Source: Actinobacteria bacterium HGW-Actinobacteria-1 (GTDB lineage Bacteria > Actinomycetota > Coriobacteriia > Anaerosomatales > Anaerosomataceae). Taken from it: a DNA stretch of 64,000 bases. The notes under the pieces were generated by a model. That model worked only from the letters and a program-made list of their open reading frames with translations. It did not search any database and was not told the origin of the DNA. The stretch lies in contig PHFB01000002.1 in NCBI GenBank assembly GCA_002841355.1, positions 414,723-478,722 on the forward strand, read 5' to 3'. The translations under genes and the position numbers were made by a program. Each line of letters opens with the position of its first letter. The stretch's first letter is position 1. This document shows, one piece after another, positions 27,330 through 35,541 of this stretch.

Positions 27330-27691
27330 CTGACACGACGGACGGCGCCCGCCGCAAGTTCAGGCGGGAGATCCAATCCGGCACAAATGCGCTTCGAGTG
27401 CTGGCGGTCCTGGCGAGTTCTGCTCGCCCGCTCTACGGCGTTGAAATCATCAGACTGCTCACAGAGGCAGACCGGGCGAGGGGTATCGAAGAAGGCACCG
27501 TCTATCACATCTTGCGCTCGTTCTTCGAGCAAGGTCTGGTGATGGTTCAGACGCGACCCACTGGCAATGGTCCGCCTCGGAAATACTACGTGATCACATC
27601 TGCTGGACAAGAGGCACTGTCTGGATGGATCGGCGACTGGACGCAGGCGAGAGAAGCTGTCGATTCCATCCTGACCCCCCCGGGAGCGTGA
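27326..27691 (+). CDS. PadR family transcriptional regulator
   Basis: This 121-residue winged-helix protein begins at a GTG that overlaps the radical SAM stop (GTGA). PadR features include LYGVEIIRLL, EEGTVYHILRSF and the wing RKYYVITSAGQEAL. PadR repressors often control transporters or stress genes. It may regulate the second lipid cassette. It overlaps the next ORF by one base (TGATG). Confidence 0.87.
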   Translation: MTDTTDGARRKFRREIQSGTNALRVLAVLASSARPLYGVEIIRLLTEADRARGIEEGTVYHILRSFFEQGLVMVQTRPTGNGPPRKYYVITSAGQEALSGWIGDWTQAREAVDSILTPPGA

Positions 27692-28023
27692 TGCCGGAAG
27701 GACCCCGAGCCGAGTTGAGGCGCATTCGACAGCTCTATCTCTTGGATTCGACCGTCACGATTGTCTTGATCGGGAAGTGCACGTGGGCGCGGAAGTTCGT
27801 CGATTGGGAGACTCAGGCCTCGCTTCGCCTGATCGAAGCGCGAGGGGTACGACGTTTCGTCGTAGACCCCGCTGCGGCGAACCTCCGCGCGATACGCGCC
27901 TACGAGTCCATCGGCTTCAAGCGCATCGGTGTCGCACGTCAAAGCGAGCCCGCGCCGGATGGATCGTGGCGCGACTGCCTACTGATGGACTTGCCCGCGG
28001 CCGAGTTTCAGGGCCGGTCGTGA
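27691..28023 (+). pseudogene. chimeric remnant: ThsB/DUF1863 TIR-like piece joined to GNAT C-terminus
   Basis: The 110-residue ORF reads TVTIVLIGKCTWARKFVDWE, the hallmark of ThsB/MTH538 TIR-like proteins. After LRLIEARG it switches to the C-terminal half of a GNAT acetyltransferase (VVDPAAANLRAIRAYESIGF). Neither domain is complete. A 7-bp inverted repeat (CGCTTCG/CGAAGCG, 27821-27840) lies at the junction. It is most likely a fusion of two gene fragments by deletion. Expression is possible through coupling to padR. Confidence 0.6.
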
Positions 28024-28132
28024 GGTTGGCTGAGGGGTGTGTAGGTTGGAGTCTGAACTGCGCTATCTAGCTCACTCCTTCTCGTGAGACGCCCGGGATT
28101 TGGCAGAGGCACTCACGCCGGGACCGCACCCC

Positions 28133-28287
28133 GGATTTGTCGCCCGATTTGTCGCCCAAATACATGGTGACTGTTGGTACTCGTTGGTACCTATTGGGAC
28201 TCGCCGCAGCTCTTGAGTACCAACGAGTCCCAAGTAGTCCCAATAGTCACAAGCACTATCGGGATTCGAATTCCCTTGGGGGCACCA
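28133..28287 (+). repeat. att-like dispersed repeat, copy 1 (with tRNA 3' end)
   Basis: This is a 155-bp element with tandem ATTTGTCGCCCG-type units, inverted arms (ACTCGTTGGTAC against GTACCAACGAGT, and ATTGGGACTC against GAGTCCCAAT), then GGATTCGAATTCCC and TTGGGGGCACCA. The end looks like a tRNA T-arm plus acceptor and CCA. Three further copies start at 48920, 50457 and 57640. It looks like a tyrosine-recombinase attachment site of a tRNA-targeting element; no 5' tRNA half is present. Confidence 0.75.
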
Positions 28288-28313
28288 TAAAACCGCAGGT
28301 CAGAGGCCTGAGC

Positions 28314-28341
28314 AGCCCGATTTCGAGCGTGAAATCGGGCT
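28314..28341 (+). terminator. hairpin after repeat copy 1
   Basis: AGCCCGATTTC (28314-28324) pairs perfectly with GAAATCGGGCT (28331-28341). It lies 27 bases after the CCA end of repeat copy 1, where a tRNA terminator would be. Confidence 0.6.
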
Positions 28342-28814
28342 ACAAATGTCTTCGGGCCGAGAGTGGTCGGAGGGTAAAGGCGCAGCTCAGAGGGGGTGTA
28401 GATGCCGTCATGTGGCCCAAGAGCATTCCCTGTTGCTCGGAATCGGCGTTCTGCTGAGTTGTTGCCCGATTTGTTGCCCGAAGTCAGTTGGCATAGAAAC
28501 GACCGCAGTTGTCGGTAACTGTGGTAACTCATATGCCAACCTTGGCCGGGTGCCGGTCGTCCAGACCCTCAATAATCTATTGGCGGCGCCGGGCAGTGGC
28601 CGTCGACGGCGTACGTGCGCCCACACCGTCTCCACACAATCTCCGCTTGTCGTCGAAGGGGAAGCGATGTACAGTCGCAACGCTCAGGTAGGTAATGGGT
28701 CCAGTGATGAAAGCCTCAGCGCGGCCCCGACTCGGTTCGGAACATGCTTTCAGACGACGGGAACCCGCCTCGACGGGCCGCACCTGGCCCAATACCCTTG
28801 CCGAGCTAGGAGGC
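28342..28814. other. remnant-rich region without a convincing gene
   Basis: No coding frame with recognisable content was found. It holds a partial copy of the att-like unit (TTGTTGCCCGATTTGTTGCCCG, 28459-28480) and a short stretch identical to part of the virD4 gene (28539-28570). It is probably eroded mobile-element DNA. Confidence 0.6.
28539..28578 (-). pseudogene. short virD4 remnant
   Basis: Bases 28539-28570 are identical (32 of 32) to 11152-11183 in the virD4 gene, in the same orientation. On the minus strand it reads IIEGLDDRHPAKVG, against MIEGLDDRHPAKVA in VirD4. Homology stops on both sides. It implies that a related conjugative element once occupied this spot, or that DNA moved between the two sites. 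Confidence 0.7.
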
Positions 28815-29129
28815 ATGGTGTTTGCTTTGTGTCCGCGTGACATGAGCAGTCTACTCAGATACACAATCATCGCGCTGTTGATTGTCATCGGCGCTGTGAT
28901 GCTGTCCGTATGCGCCGATGGGATCAGTGGCGCATGCGGCCACACCTGTTGCACCGGCGCGGATCGCGGTCGGCGTCTTCAGCGGCTGGCTCGCAAGCTC
29001 AGATCCACATTCAGGTCTGCTTTGGACTTGGCGCTACTTCTCTGCGGGGCCGCCAGGGACATGGCGACTTCGACCGCATCCTGGGCACCAACCCAGGCAC
29101 TCCTGAAGGTCTCCGCTCTTAGGATCTGA
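28815..29129 (+). CDS. small CxHxCC membrane protein, copy 1
   Basis: This protein of about 104 residues has one N-terminal hydrophobic helix (LLRYTIIALLIVIGAVML) followed by a Cys/His cluster with ACGHTCC (CxHxCC), then a basic helix. AGGAGG at 28808-28813 is too close for ATG 28815, so GTG 28818 or ATG 28842 may be the true start. The protein at 41335 has the same layout, the same CxHxCC motif and a similar ending (ALRI/PLRI), and also precedes an HMA-cupredoxin gene. Metal binding is inferred; no named family is recognised. Confidence 0.6.
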   Translation: MVFALCPRDMSSLLRYTIIALLIVIGAVMLSVCADGISGACGHTCCTGADRGRRLQRLARKLRSTFRSALDLALLLCGAARDMATSTASWAPTQALLKVSALRI

Positions 29130-29181
29130 TCTCGGCAATGCTTCTCAGTTGTCGTTCAGACCTCAAGGGCAGGAGAATTCC

Positions 29182-30744
29182 GTGCGCCGTACGTCAAGTC
29201 TGGTTCTCTCCGTAGTTGTGCTTCTTTCTGTCGTACTTGTGCCAGCCGCCGCACTGGCCGCGCCGGCGGCATGGCAGCGGGTGGATGTCGCGCTCCACTC
29301 GGAGCAGTCCGGTGGCGTGATGCTGGTGTCAGGGGAGCTACCCCCCGAGGCGACGCTCCCCGCCGAGGCAGAACTCTCCGTGCCTGCGGGGTATCCGCTG
29401 CTGTGGATCGGCCAGATCATGGGCGGTGATCCTTCCGCCGACCCCGCACTCACCTACACGAAGGCTACGGTGGGTGCCTCGGATGTGTATCGCTTCACAC
29501 TGACGCAGTCGCGCATCGCGCAGGTGGAGGTCCAGAACAACGGCGCGCTACCGTTCGACGGTACGAACTATGAGCCCGATCTTAACTGGACGGCAACGCA
29601 GGGCGTACCTGAAGTCCGGGTGGCGGTGCGTGTACCACAAGGCGCCCAGGTGGTTCGAGCGGCTGATGGCGCCACGATGACGTCGGCTGGAGACGGCTAC
29701 GCCTTCTACGCGAAGACGTTCTCTGACGTGAAGGCCGGAGATCAGCTGGGTCTATCGTTTGCGTACCAGTCTGGGGCGCCTTCCACTCCCGGCGCCTCCA
29801 CCGCGTCTTCGGGTTCCGGCTCCACCGCCCAAGTCCTTGTGATTCTCCTCGTACTAGGGGCGGGCGTGGCTGGATTCGTCGCCATCCAACGGAAGAGCGC
29901 GCTGGCCGCGGCCGCTGGCACGGTGCCTGTCGATTCGTCCGCCAATGGAACCAGCACGGCATACAAGGACGGTGGCCGCGGTGGGCGCACGTCGAGTGCT
30001 GTCAGCTCGAAGGCCGCTTCCCTCGCAACAGCGGATGTCGCTGCTAGCGCGGAGGGATCTCGGAGCCAGCCGTCGCCGGGGACAACGCGGCGCAAACTCG
30101 TCACGGCGGGCCTCGTCGTTGCGATCATCGGCGCCGTGCTGGTCGTGGTCAATCAGACCACCAAGCCTCAGTTCGAGGGAGACAGCATCACCCAGACCTT
30201 TTCGCAGGGGCAGCCATGCTCATCAACGACCGTAGCGCTTGAGATTCCAACTGGGTCCGAGGCCGCCGACATCGCGGAAAGGCTGTTCGGGGCGCTCGAG
30301 CAGTTGGAGGGCATGAATACCGCGACACTGAACACAAGTACGTCAAGCATCGACGTGGGCTTCTGCGAATCGAAGGCTAACGAGGATGTGGTGCGTCAGG
30401 CGCTGCTTGCAACGGGACTCGTGGCTCAGGGGGCCGCAGCTCCTGCAGCGCAAGTAGGTGCTGCTGCTGCGAGCACGAACGCGTCAGATGCGCAGGTGCT
30501 TACCGTCGACGCGTCGTCCGGCTCGTTCGTGCCGACGGAGCTGAGAGCTGGGGCCGGCGTGCCGCTTGAGATCACCTTCGGTCAAGGCACCGGTTGTACA
30601 GCGGAGGTGGTCTTCCCCGAATTGCAGATACGCCAGAGCCTTGAGGGCGGGCCCGTGACGATCACCCTCCCGGCGCTCGAGCCCGGTACCTACTCGTTCG
30701 AATGCGGCATGGACATGGCGCACGGCACGCTGGTGGTTCAGTAA
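29182..30744 (+). CDS. secreted/membrane protein with HMA-like and cupredoxin-like domains, copy 1
   Basis: This protein has about 520 residues, starting at GTG 29182 after AGGAG. Order: signal peptide (1-28, ending ALAAPA), a beta-rich extracytoplasmic domain (30-205), TM at about 216-236, a Ser/Ala-rich linker, TM at 306-327, an HMA-like ferredoxin fold (335-415) whose metal loop reads PCSSTT instead of CxxC, and a cupredoxin-like domain (437-520) with GC in GTGCTAEVVF and CGMDM near the end. The last domain resembles copper-binding cupredoxins. The role is probably periplasmic copper or related metal handling. It has paralogues at 41671 and 43189. It overlaps the NlpC/P60 gene by one base. 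Confidence 0.75.
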   Translation: MRRTSSLVLSVVVLLSVVLVPAAALAAPAAWQRVDVALHSEQSGGVMLVSGELPPEATLPAEAELSVPAGYPLLWIGQIMGGDPSADPALTYTKATVGASDVYRFTLTQSRIAQVEVQNNGALPFDGTNYEPDLNWTATQGVPEVRVAVRVPQGAQVVRAADGATMTSAGDGYAFYAKTFSDVKAGDQLGLSFAYQSGAPSTPGASTASSGSGSTAQVLVILLVLGAGVAGFVAIQRKSALAAAAGTVPVDSSANGTSTAYKDGGRGGRTSSAVSSKAASLATADVAASAEGSRSQPSPGTTRRKLVTAGLVVAIIGAVLVVVNQTTKPQFEGDSITQTFSQGQPCSSTTVALEIPTGSEAADIAERLFGALEQLEGMNTATLNTSTSSIDVGFCESKANEDVVRQALLATGLVAQGAAAPAAQVGAAAASTNASDAQVLTVDASSGSFVPTELRAGAGVPLEITFGQGTGCTAEVVFPELQIRQSLEGGPVTITLPALEPGTYSFECGMDMAHGTLVVQ

Positions 30745-31832
30745 TGGGAGGAACGCGAGGCACTGACCCTCGCGCTCAGGCCTGCCCGAATTCCTGGTCA
30801 ATCGTCAGAGTGACCATGACGGCAACAATCGTACTTTCTCTCCTTGTTGTTGCCATGGCCCCCGCGGCCTTCGCCGCGCCGCGCGATGAGGCCCTCTCGC
30901 GCGCTGCAGACGTGAAGAGGGAAGTCGACGAACTCGATGAACAGACCGAGATCCTCTCCGAGGAGTACAACGCCGCGCGGGAGCGGCACGCTGATCTTGT
31001 AGAACAAGAGCGGGCGGCGGCCCAGCGTCTGAAGGAGACGACGGAACGCACAGATCTGCTGCAGGCCCGTCTGAGCACTCGGGCGCAGAGCCTGTACCGC
31101 AACGGACGCTCGGGCTTCATCGAGGTGATTCTCGGGGTCTCCGACTTCGAGGCGTTCGCCCAGACATGGGACATCCTTCAGCGGATCAACCAAGAGGACG
31201 CTCGCACGATAGAGGAGCTGAAGGCAGCGAAGGCCGAGCAGGCTCAAGCCTCGCGAGTCCTTGAGGAGCGCGCGGCGCAGGCAGCGGCGGAGTTGACCGT
31301 ACTCGCAACTCGACAGGCCGATATCGAAGCAATGTTGTCCGACCGCAAGCGTCTGCTTTCGGGCTTGGAGGCGGAAGTCGCCGCCCTTGACCGCGCCGAG
31401 GAAGAGCGCCGCGCCGCTGAGGCCGCTCGACTGGCCGCGTCGCGCATCTATCTCCCATCGCGAGAGCGGAGCTTCCCGCCACCGACTACAGCCGCACGCT
31501 CTGAGGTTGTGGCAATAGCCAAGCGCTATTTGGGTGCACCGTATGTGTGGGGTGCCTCAGGTCCGAACAGCTTCGACTGCAGCGGCTTCACCTCGTTCGT
31601 CTTCCGTCAGGTCGGTGTCCAGCTGCCTCGTGTGAGCAGGGACCAGATCAACTCAGGGCAGCGGGTGAGCCGCGGGGATCTCCAGCCCGGGGATCTCGTC
31701 TTCTTCGGAAGTCCCATACATCACGTCGGGATCTACGTGGGCGACGACATGATGATCCACTCGCCACGAACCGGTGATGTTGTGAAGATCTCCCCGCTAC
31801 TCGACGACTACGTAGGTGCCTGCCGACCGTAG
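30744..31832 (+). CDS. secreted NlpC/P60 endopeptidase with coiled coil
   Basis: ATG 30744 overlaps the upstream stop (TAATG); ATG 30816 is an alternative start nearer the signal peptide (TIVLSLLVVAMAPAAFA). After the signal come two long coiled-coil helices rich in Glu/Ala, then a C-terminal NlpC/P60 domain with catalytic Cys in SFDCSGFTSF and His in IHHVGIYVG. This is the RipA/CwlO-like layout of cell-wall D,L-endopeptidases that split peptidoglycan cross-links. It lies in an apparent operon with CcmF- and CDF-like genes. Confidence 0.87.
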   Translation: MGGTRGTDPRAQACPNSWSIVRVTMTATIVLSLLVVAMAPAAFAAPRDEALSRAADVKREVDELDEQTEILSEEYNAARERHADLVEQERAAAQRLKETTERTDLLQARLSTRAQSLYRNGRSGFIEVILGVSDFEAFAQTWDILQRINQEDARTIEELKAAKAEQAQASRVLEERAAQAAAELTVLATRQADIEAMLSDRKRLLSGLEAEVAALDRAEEERRAAEAARLAASRIYLPSRERSFPPPTTAARSEVVAIAKRYLGAPYVWGASGPNSFDCSGFTSFVFRQVGVQLPRVSRDQINSGQRVSRGDLQPGDLVFFGSPIHHVGIYVGDDMMIHSPRTGDVVKISPLLDDYVGACRP

Positions 31833-31897
31833 GCACGCCTGCAGAGCGCGACCACTGACCTGTCTATCACGCAGCCCCGAGCCCAACCGGAGGATTC

Positions 31898-33985
31898 ATG
31901 GCAACACTAGGAACTCTGACGCTCGCATTGGCGCTTCTCGCGTCGCTGGTGTCCATTGCCGTGCTGTTGAGAGCGCCACGATCAGAGGAAGACGAGCGGC
32001 CGAGGACGCTACACCCGGGTTACCTCGCCACGTTCGTGGCCGCGGGCGCGCTGACGGTGGCCGTCACGATCATCGTCATCGCGTTCTTCGGCAGCGACTT
32101 CTCATTGAAGTATGTTGTCGAAAACCACAGCACCGATGTCTCAAGTCTAGCCTGGCTCTACAAGCTGTCTGGCCTGTGGGCCGGGCGTGAAGGCTCACTT
32201 CTGTTCTGGACGTGGTTGCTTGCCCTGTTCTCGGCGTGGATAGCCTACCGACGGATGAACATCGCCGACAGGCTGTCGAACACGGGTCTGGCGATCACGA
32301 ACCTGGTCCTCGCCCTCTTCAGCGCAGGTATGATGCTCTCGGAACCCAACAACCCATTCAAGGCGACACCTGCCGAATGGCTTGGACCAAATGGCCAGCT
32401 GCTCGTCAACGCTGCGATGAATCCGCTTCTGCAGCATTGGGCGATGATCTTGCACCCGCCGACCCTGTTCGTCGGCTACGCGGGACTCACGATTCCATTC
32501 GCATTCGCGATAGCGGCAATCATCACCAACGACGGATCGAAGGCGTGGGTCGCTATCGTCGATCGCATAACCGTCTTCTCGTGGCTGTTTCTCGGTGCCG
32601 GCATCGGCCTCGGATCGGTGTGGGCCTACGTTGTTCTTGGCTGGGGCGGGTACTGGGCATGGGATCCGGTTGAGAACGCATCGCTGCTTCCGTGGCTGAC
32701 AGGAGTGGCCCTGATCCACAGCTTCACCGTCTATCGCCGCAGGGACGGTTTCAAGCGGTGGGCGGTCATGAACGCGGCGATCACGTTCGCGCTCGTCATT
32801 CTCGGCACGTTCATCACTCGTTCGGGTATCGTGCAGTCGGTTCACGCGTTTGAAAAGGATCCGGTGTCACTCGTGCTGTTCCTCACGATGATCGTCGGCT
32901 CGGTGGCGGCAGCGGCTTTCGGCCTGTGGTATCGATGGGAGACCTTCGCCGGTAACGACGAGTTCGAGTCGCTCACGAGCAAGGAGGCAGCCTACTACTA
33001 CAACAATGTAATCATGGTGGTCGCCGGAGTCCTGGTCGCCTACCTGACGATCTCATCGGCCTTGCCGTCCTGGTTGCCGTTCGGCGGGCAGTCCATCGTG
33101 GCGACCGGATACAACGCGATTGCGCGCCCCCTGGGCGTGTTCTACGTCTTCATCATCGCCGTGTGCCCCATGCTGGCGTGGCGAAAGACCAACGGGGCTG
33201 CGCTCTGGGGCCTGGTCAAGGCCCCCCTCGTCGGCGCTTCAGTGCTGTTCACGGTGCTCATGGCCGAGTGGGCCATCAACCTGCGCCCGGTCTACACGGC
33301 GATGGTCAGTACCGGTGGCAACGATGCCCGGACATTCCTTGACTACGGCCCTGAAGCCTACTACAGCCTTGTCGCCATTCTCGGCCTGATGGCTGCTTCT
33401 TTGCTCATCTCGAACACCGTATGGCTCTTCATCCAGGGCGCGCGCAGGCGAGCTGCGGCCAAGAAGGAGGGCTTCTTCTCCGCGCTCGCGAACATCGTCC
33501 TGAAGTCGCGAACCCAGTCGGGGGGCTATCTCGCGCACCTAGGCATTGGAGTCATACTCATCGGACTCGTCGGTTCATCCATGTACGTTCTTAACGTGAA
33601 CACGAGCGTAGCCGACGCGCCCGGGTCCACATTCGCCGTGTCTGACTATGTCTTCACGTACAAGGACACGCAGAACGTTCAGCTACCAAACGGTGACACC
33701 AAGTCGACCGTCACATTCGGTGTGTCGCGCGACGGCCGCCAACTCGGCGATATCTCGCCCGGCACCACGCAGTTCGCGTTGCAGGATCAGACCCGCCGTG
33801 ACGCCGCTGTCTTGGCCGAGCCTCTCCGGGACATCTTCGTGGTGTGGGGCGGCACACAAGGCGGTCAGATTGCGATGAACGTCAAGGTCAACCCGCTCAT
33901 CGGTTTCGCGTGGGGTGGATTCGGATTGTTGCTCCTCGGAGCGGGAATCGCAGCATGGCCGAGCAGCGATCGCACAAGGCTGTAG
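31898..33985 (+). CDS. ccmF: CcmF-type cytochrome c haem lyase
   Basis: This 695-residue protein has about 14 membrane segments. The haem-handling WWD-type region is GWGGYWAWDPVENASLLPW, followed by RSGIVQSVHAF, both CcmF/NrfE signatures. CcmF attaches haem to apocytochrome c together with CcmE and CcmH. None of ccmA-E, G or H is in the window, so it either works with genes elsewhere or serves a special substrate. It sits 65 bases after the NlpC/P60 gene on the same strand. Confidence 0.92.
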   Translation: MATLGTLTLALALLASLVSIAVLLRAPRSEEDERPRTLHPGYLATFVAAGALTVAVTIIVIAFFGSDFSLKYVVENHSTDVSSLAWLYKLSGLWAGREGSLLFWTWLLALFSAWIAYRRMNIADRLSNTGLAITNLVLALFSAGMMLSEPNNPFKATPAEWLGPNGQLLVNAAMNPLLQHWAMILHPPTLFVGYAGLTIPFAFAIAAIITNDGSKAWVAIVDRITVFSWLFLGAGIGLGSVWAYVVLGWGGYWAWDPVENASLLPWLTGVALIHSFTVYRRRDGFKRWAVMNAAITFALVILGTFITRSGIVQSVHAFEKDPVSLVLFLTMIVGSVAAAAFGLWYRWETFAGNDEFESLTSKEAAYYYNNVIMVVAGVLVAYLTISSALPSWLPFGGQSIVATGYNAIARPLGVFYVFIIAVCPMLAWRKTNGAALWGLVKAPLVGASVLFTVLMAEWAINLRPVYTAMVSTGGNDARTFLDYGPEAYYSLVAILGLMAASLLISNTVWLFIQGARRRAAAKKEGFFSALANIVLKSRTQSGGYLAHLGIGVILIGLVGSSMYVLNVNTSVADAPGSTFAVSDYVFTYKDTQNVQLPNGDTKSTVTFGVSRDGRQLGDISPGTTQFALQDQTRRDAAVLAEPLRDIFVVWGGTQGGQIAMNVKVNPLIGFAWGGFGLLLLGAGIAAWPSSDRTRL

Positions 33986-34022
33986 ACTCACAGTAGGCGA
34001 TTGCAGCCAAGGAGGAGACGAC

Positions 34023-34928
34023 GTGGCAGGTCACAAGCATGGCGAGGCGCCGGGGAAGCTAGGACCCAGGCTGGTTGTGAGCATCGCCATCAACCTCGTT
34101 ATCTTCGGCTCGCAGCTTGCAGGTGGTCTTCTCGCCGGGAGCCTCGCCCTCGTGTCGGACGCCCTGCACAACGTCACGGATGTTGTTGCGCTCGCGCTGA
34201 GCTACGGAGCCTACCGGATCAGTCAACGGCCAGCGAGCCGGCGGTACACTTTCGCGTTCTTGCGGGCCGAGGTTCTTGCCGCACTTCTAAACGCCCTGGG
34301 CCTCATCGCCATCTCCGCGTTCATAGCGATCGAAGCCGTGCAACGGCTGATGAATCCGCAGCCCGTTGCGAGCGGGATCGTGATTGCCTTTGCGGCTTTC
34401 GGAATGCTCGCCAACGCGTTCGCTGCATGGCTCCTTCGTGGCCATGGCTCGAATCTCAACGTCAAGAGCGCGGTCCTTCACCTGGTGTCGGACTCGATAG
34501 CGTCGGTCGGCGTGTTGCTTGCCGGTATCCTCATGCGGCTGTACGGATGGTACATCGTCGACCCAATCGTCTCCCTGGTACTGGCCGCCTGGATGACCCA
34601 TGAGTCGGTCGGGCTTCTCCGAAGTGCAGCGCACATCCTTATGCAGGGGGTGCCCGAGTCCGTGGAACTCGACATGGTGAAGGCTGCGATGGTGAGCGAG
34701 CCCGGGGTGGAGGTCGTCCACGATCTCCATGTGTGGGCGCTGTCCGCCGAGAGTATCGTCCTGTCGGCGCATGTCGTCGTACCTCATGCGCAGCCCCAGC
34801 ACGAGACGACGGCGACGCTACAGCGCATCAAGCGGATGCTTCACGACCGATTCGGCGTTGAACACGCGACGCTGGAGATCGAGGACGAAGACGCTTGTGC
34901 GGGAGGCGATTGCGGACAAGATGAGTAG
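34023..34928 (+). CDS. cation diffusion facilitator (Zn/Co/Cd exporter)
   Basis: This 301-residue CDF protein starts at GTG 34023 behind AAGGAGGAG. It has six TM helices, HxxxD-type metal sites (ALVSDALHNVTDVVALAL in TM2 and LHLVSDSIASVGVL in TM5), and a C-terminal cytoplasmic metal-binding domain (VVHDLHVWAL). CDFs export Zn or similar divalent cations by proton antiport. The end is Cys/Asp-rich (EDEDACAGGDCG), possibly an extra metal site. It is the last gene of the 29-35 kb unit. Confidence 0.92.
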   Translation: MAGHKHGEAPGKLGPRLVVSIAINLVIFGSQLAGGLLAGSLALVSDALHNVTDVVALALSYGAYRISQRPASRRYTFAFLRAEVLAALLNALGLIAISAFIAIEAVQRLMNPQPVASGIVIAFAAFGMLANAFAAWLLRGHGSNLNVKSAVLHLVSDSIASVGVLLAGILMRLYGWYIVDPIVSLVLAAWMTHESVGLLRSAAHILMQGVPESVELDMVKAAMVSEPGVEVVHDLHVWALSAESIVLSAHVVVPHAQPQHETTATLQRIKRMLHDRFGVEHATLEIEDEDACAGGDCGQDE

Positions 34929-35188
34929 GACGTCCAGCGGCCGGGAACTGCGGGAATCGAGTGTTGCGTGACCGCATGCGTGGCACTAACGACGCTCGCC
35001 TCTGACCTGCTGTCTACCGGGATGTGAATCGCCCAGTGTCAGACCGTGGGAGGCCTGCCCCAAAGCCGTGCCGGGCGTGACGCTGTCGGCAGAAGGGAAT
35101 CAGCTACCGTTCGTCCGGTCCTCGTCTCGGCGCCGGTCGTAGAATGACCTTGCGGCGATTGTCGAGAGCACCCCTCTGATAGGCGATC

Positions 35189-35389
35189 ATGCGCAAACGA
35201 CCAATACTTCTCGCCCTACTGGCAGCGGCTGTGTTTGGAGCTGTAACACCTGCCAGCAAGGCCCTGCTATCGGACCTGTCGTCATTCCAGCTCGCCGAGC
35301 TGCTGTACCTGGGTGCGGCCGTCGGTGGTAGCCCCGTCTGCACTCCGTGGAGGTCGAATCCACCTACCGGCGAGAGGCGATCGGCGTAA
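35189..35389 (+). pseudogene. EamA/DMT transporter N-terminal fragment
   Basis: About 45 residues (MRKRPILLALLAAAVFGAVTP, then SKALLSDLSSFQLAELLYLGAA) match the first helices of EamA-type drug/metabolite transporters. The sequence then leaves the family and stops. The remaining eight or nine helices are missing. A truncated gene is the likely explanation. The 260 bases before it hold nothing recognisable. Confidence 0.7.
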
Positions 35390-35502
35390 TCTTGGACTTC
35401 CACGTACTGGATGCCTCACGCACCCGTCGATTTCGGGAGATGGCGTACCGGTTGCTTCTCAGAGGTGCAGACGATCGTGCGCTGTCGGTTCTTCCGAAGC
35501 GA

Positions 35503-35531
35503 GACTGTAAGGTTTCTCGCCCTCTCACGAC
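35503..35531 (+). promoter_or_regulatory. predicted ECF promoter of the sigma factor gene
   Basis: GACTGTAAGG (35503-35512), 15 bases, then CGAC (35528-35531). The same blocks with the same spacing occur at 36877-36905 before the next gene. Transcription would start near 35538, almost at the coding start, so the sigma mRNA may be leaderless. Confidence 0.6.
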
Positions 35532-35541
35532 ATAGGTGTAC

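Noticed and set aside
28257..28287. Intact tRNA gene at the repeat
   Set aside because: Only T-arm and acceptor-like 3' sequence is present; no matching 5' acceptor or anticodon arm lies upstream in any of the four copies.
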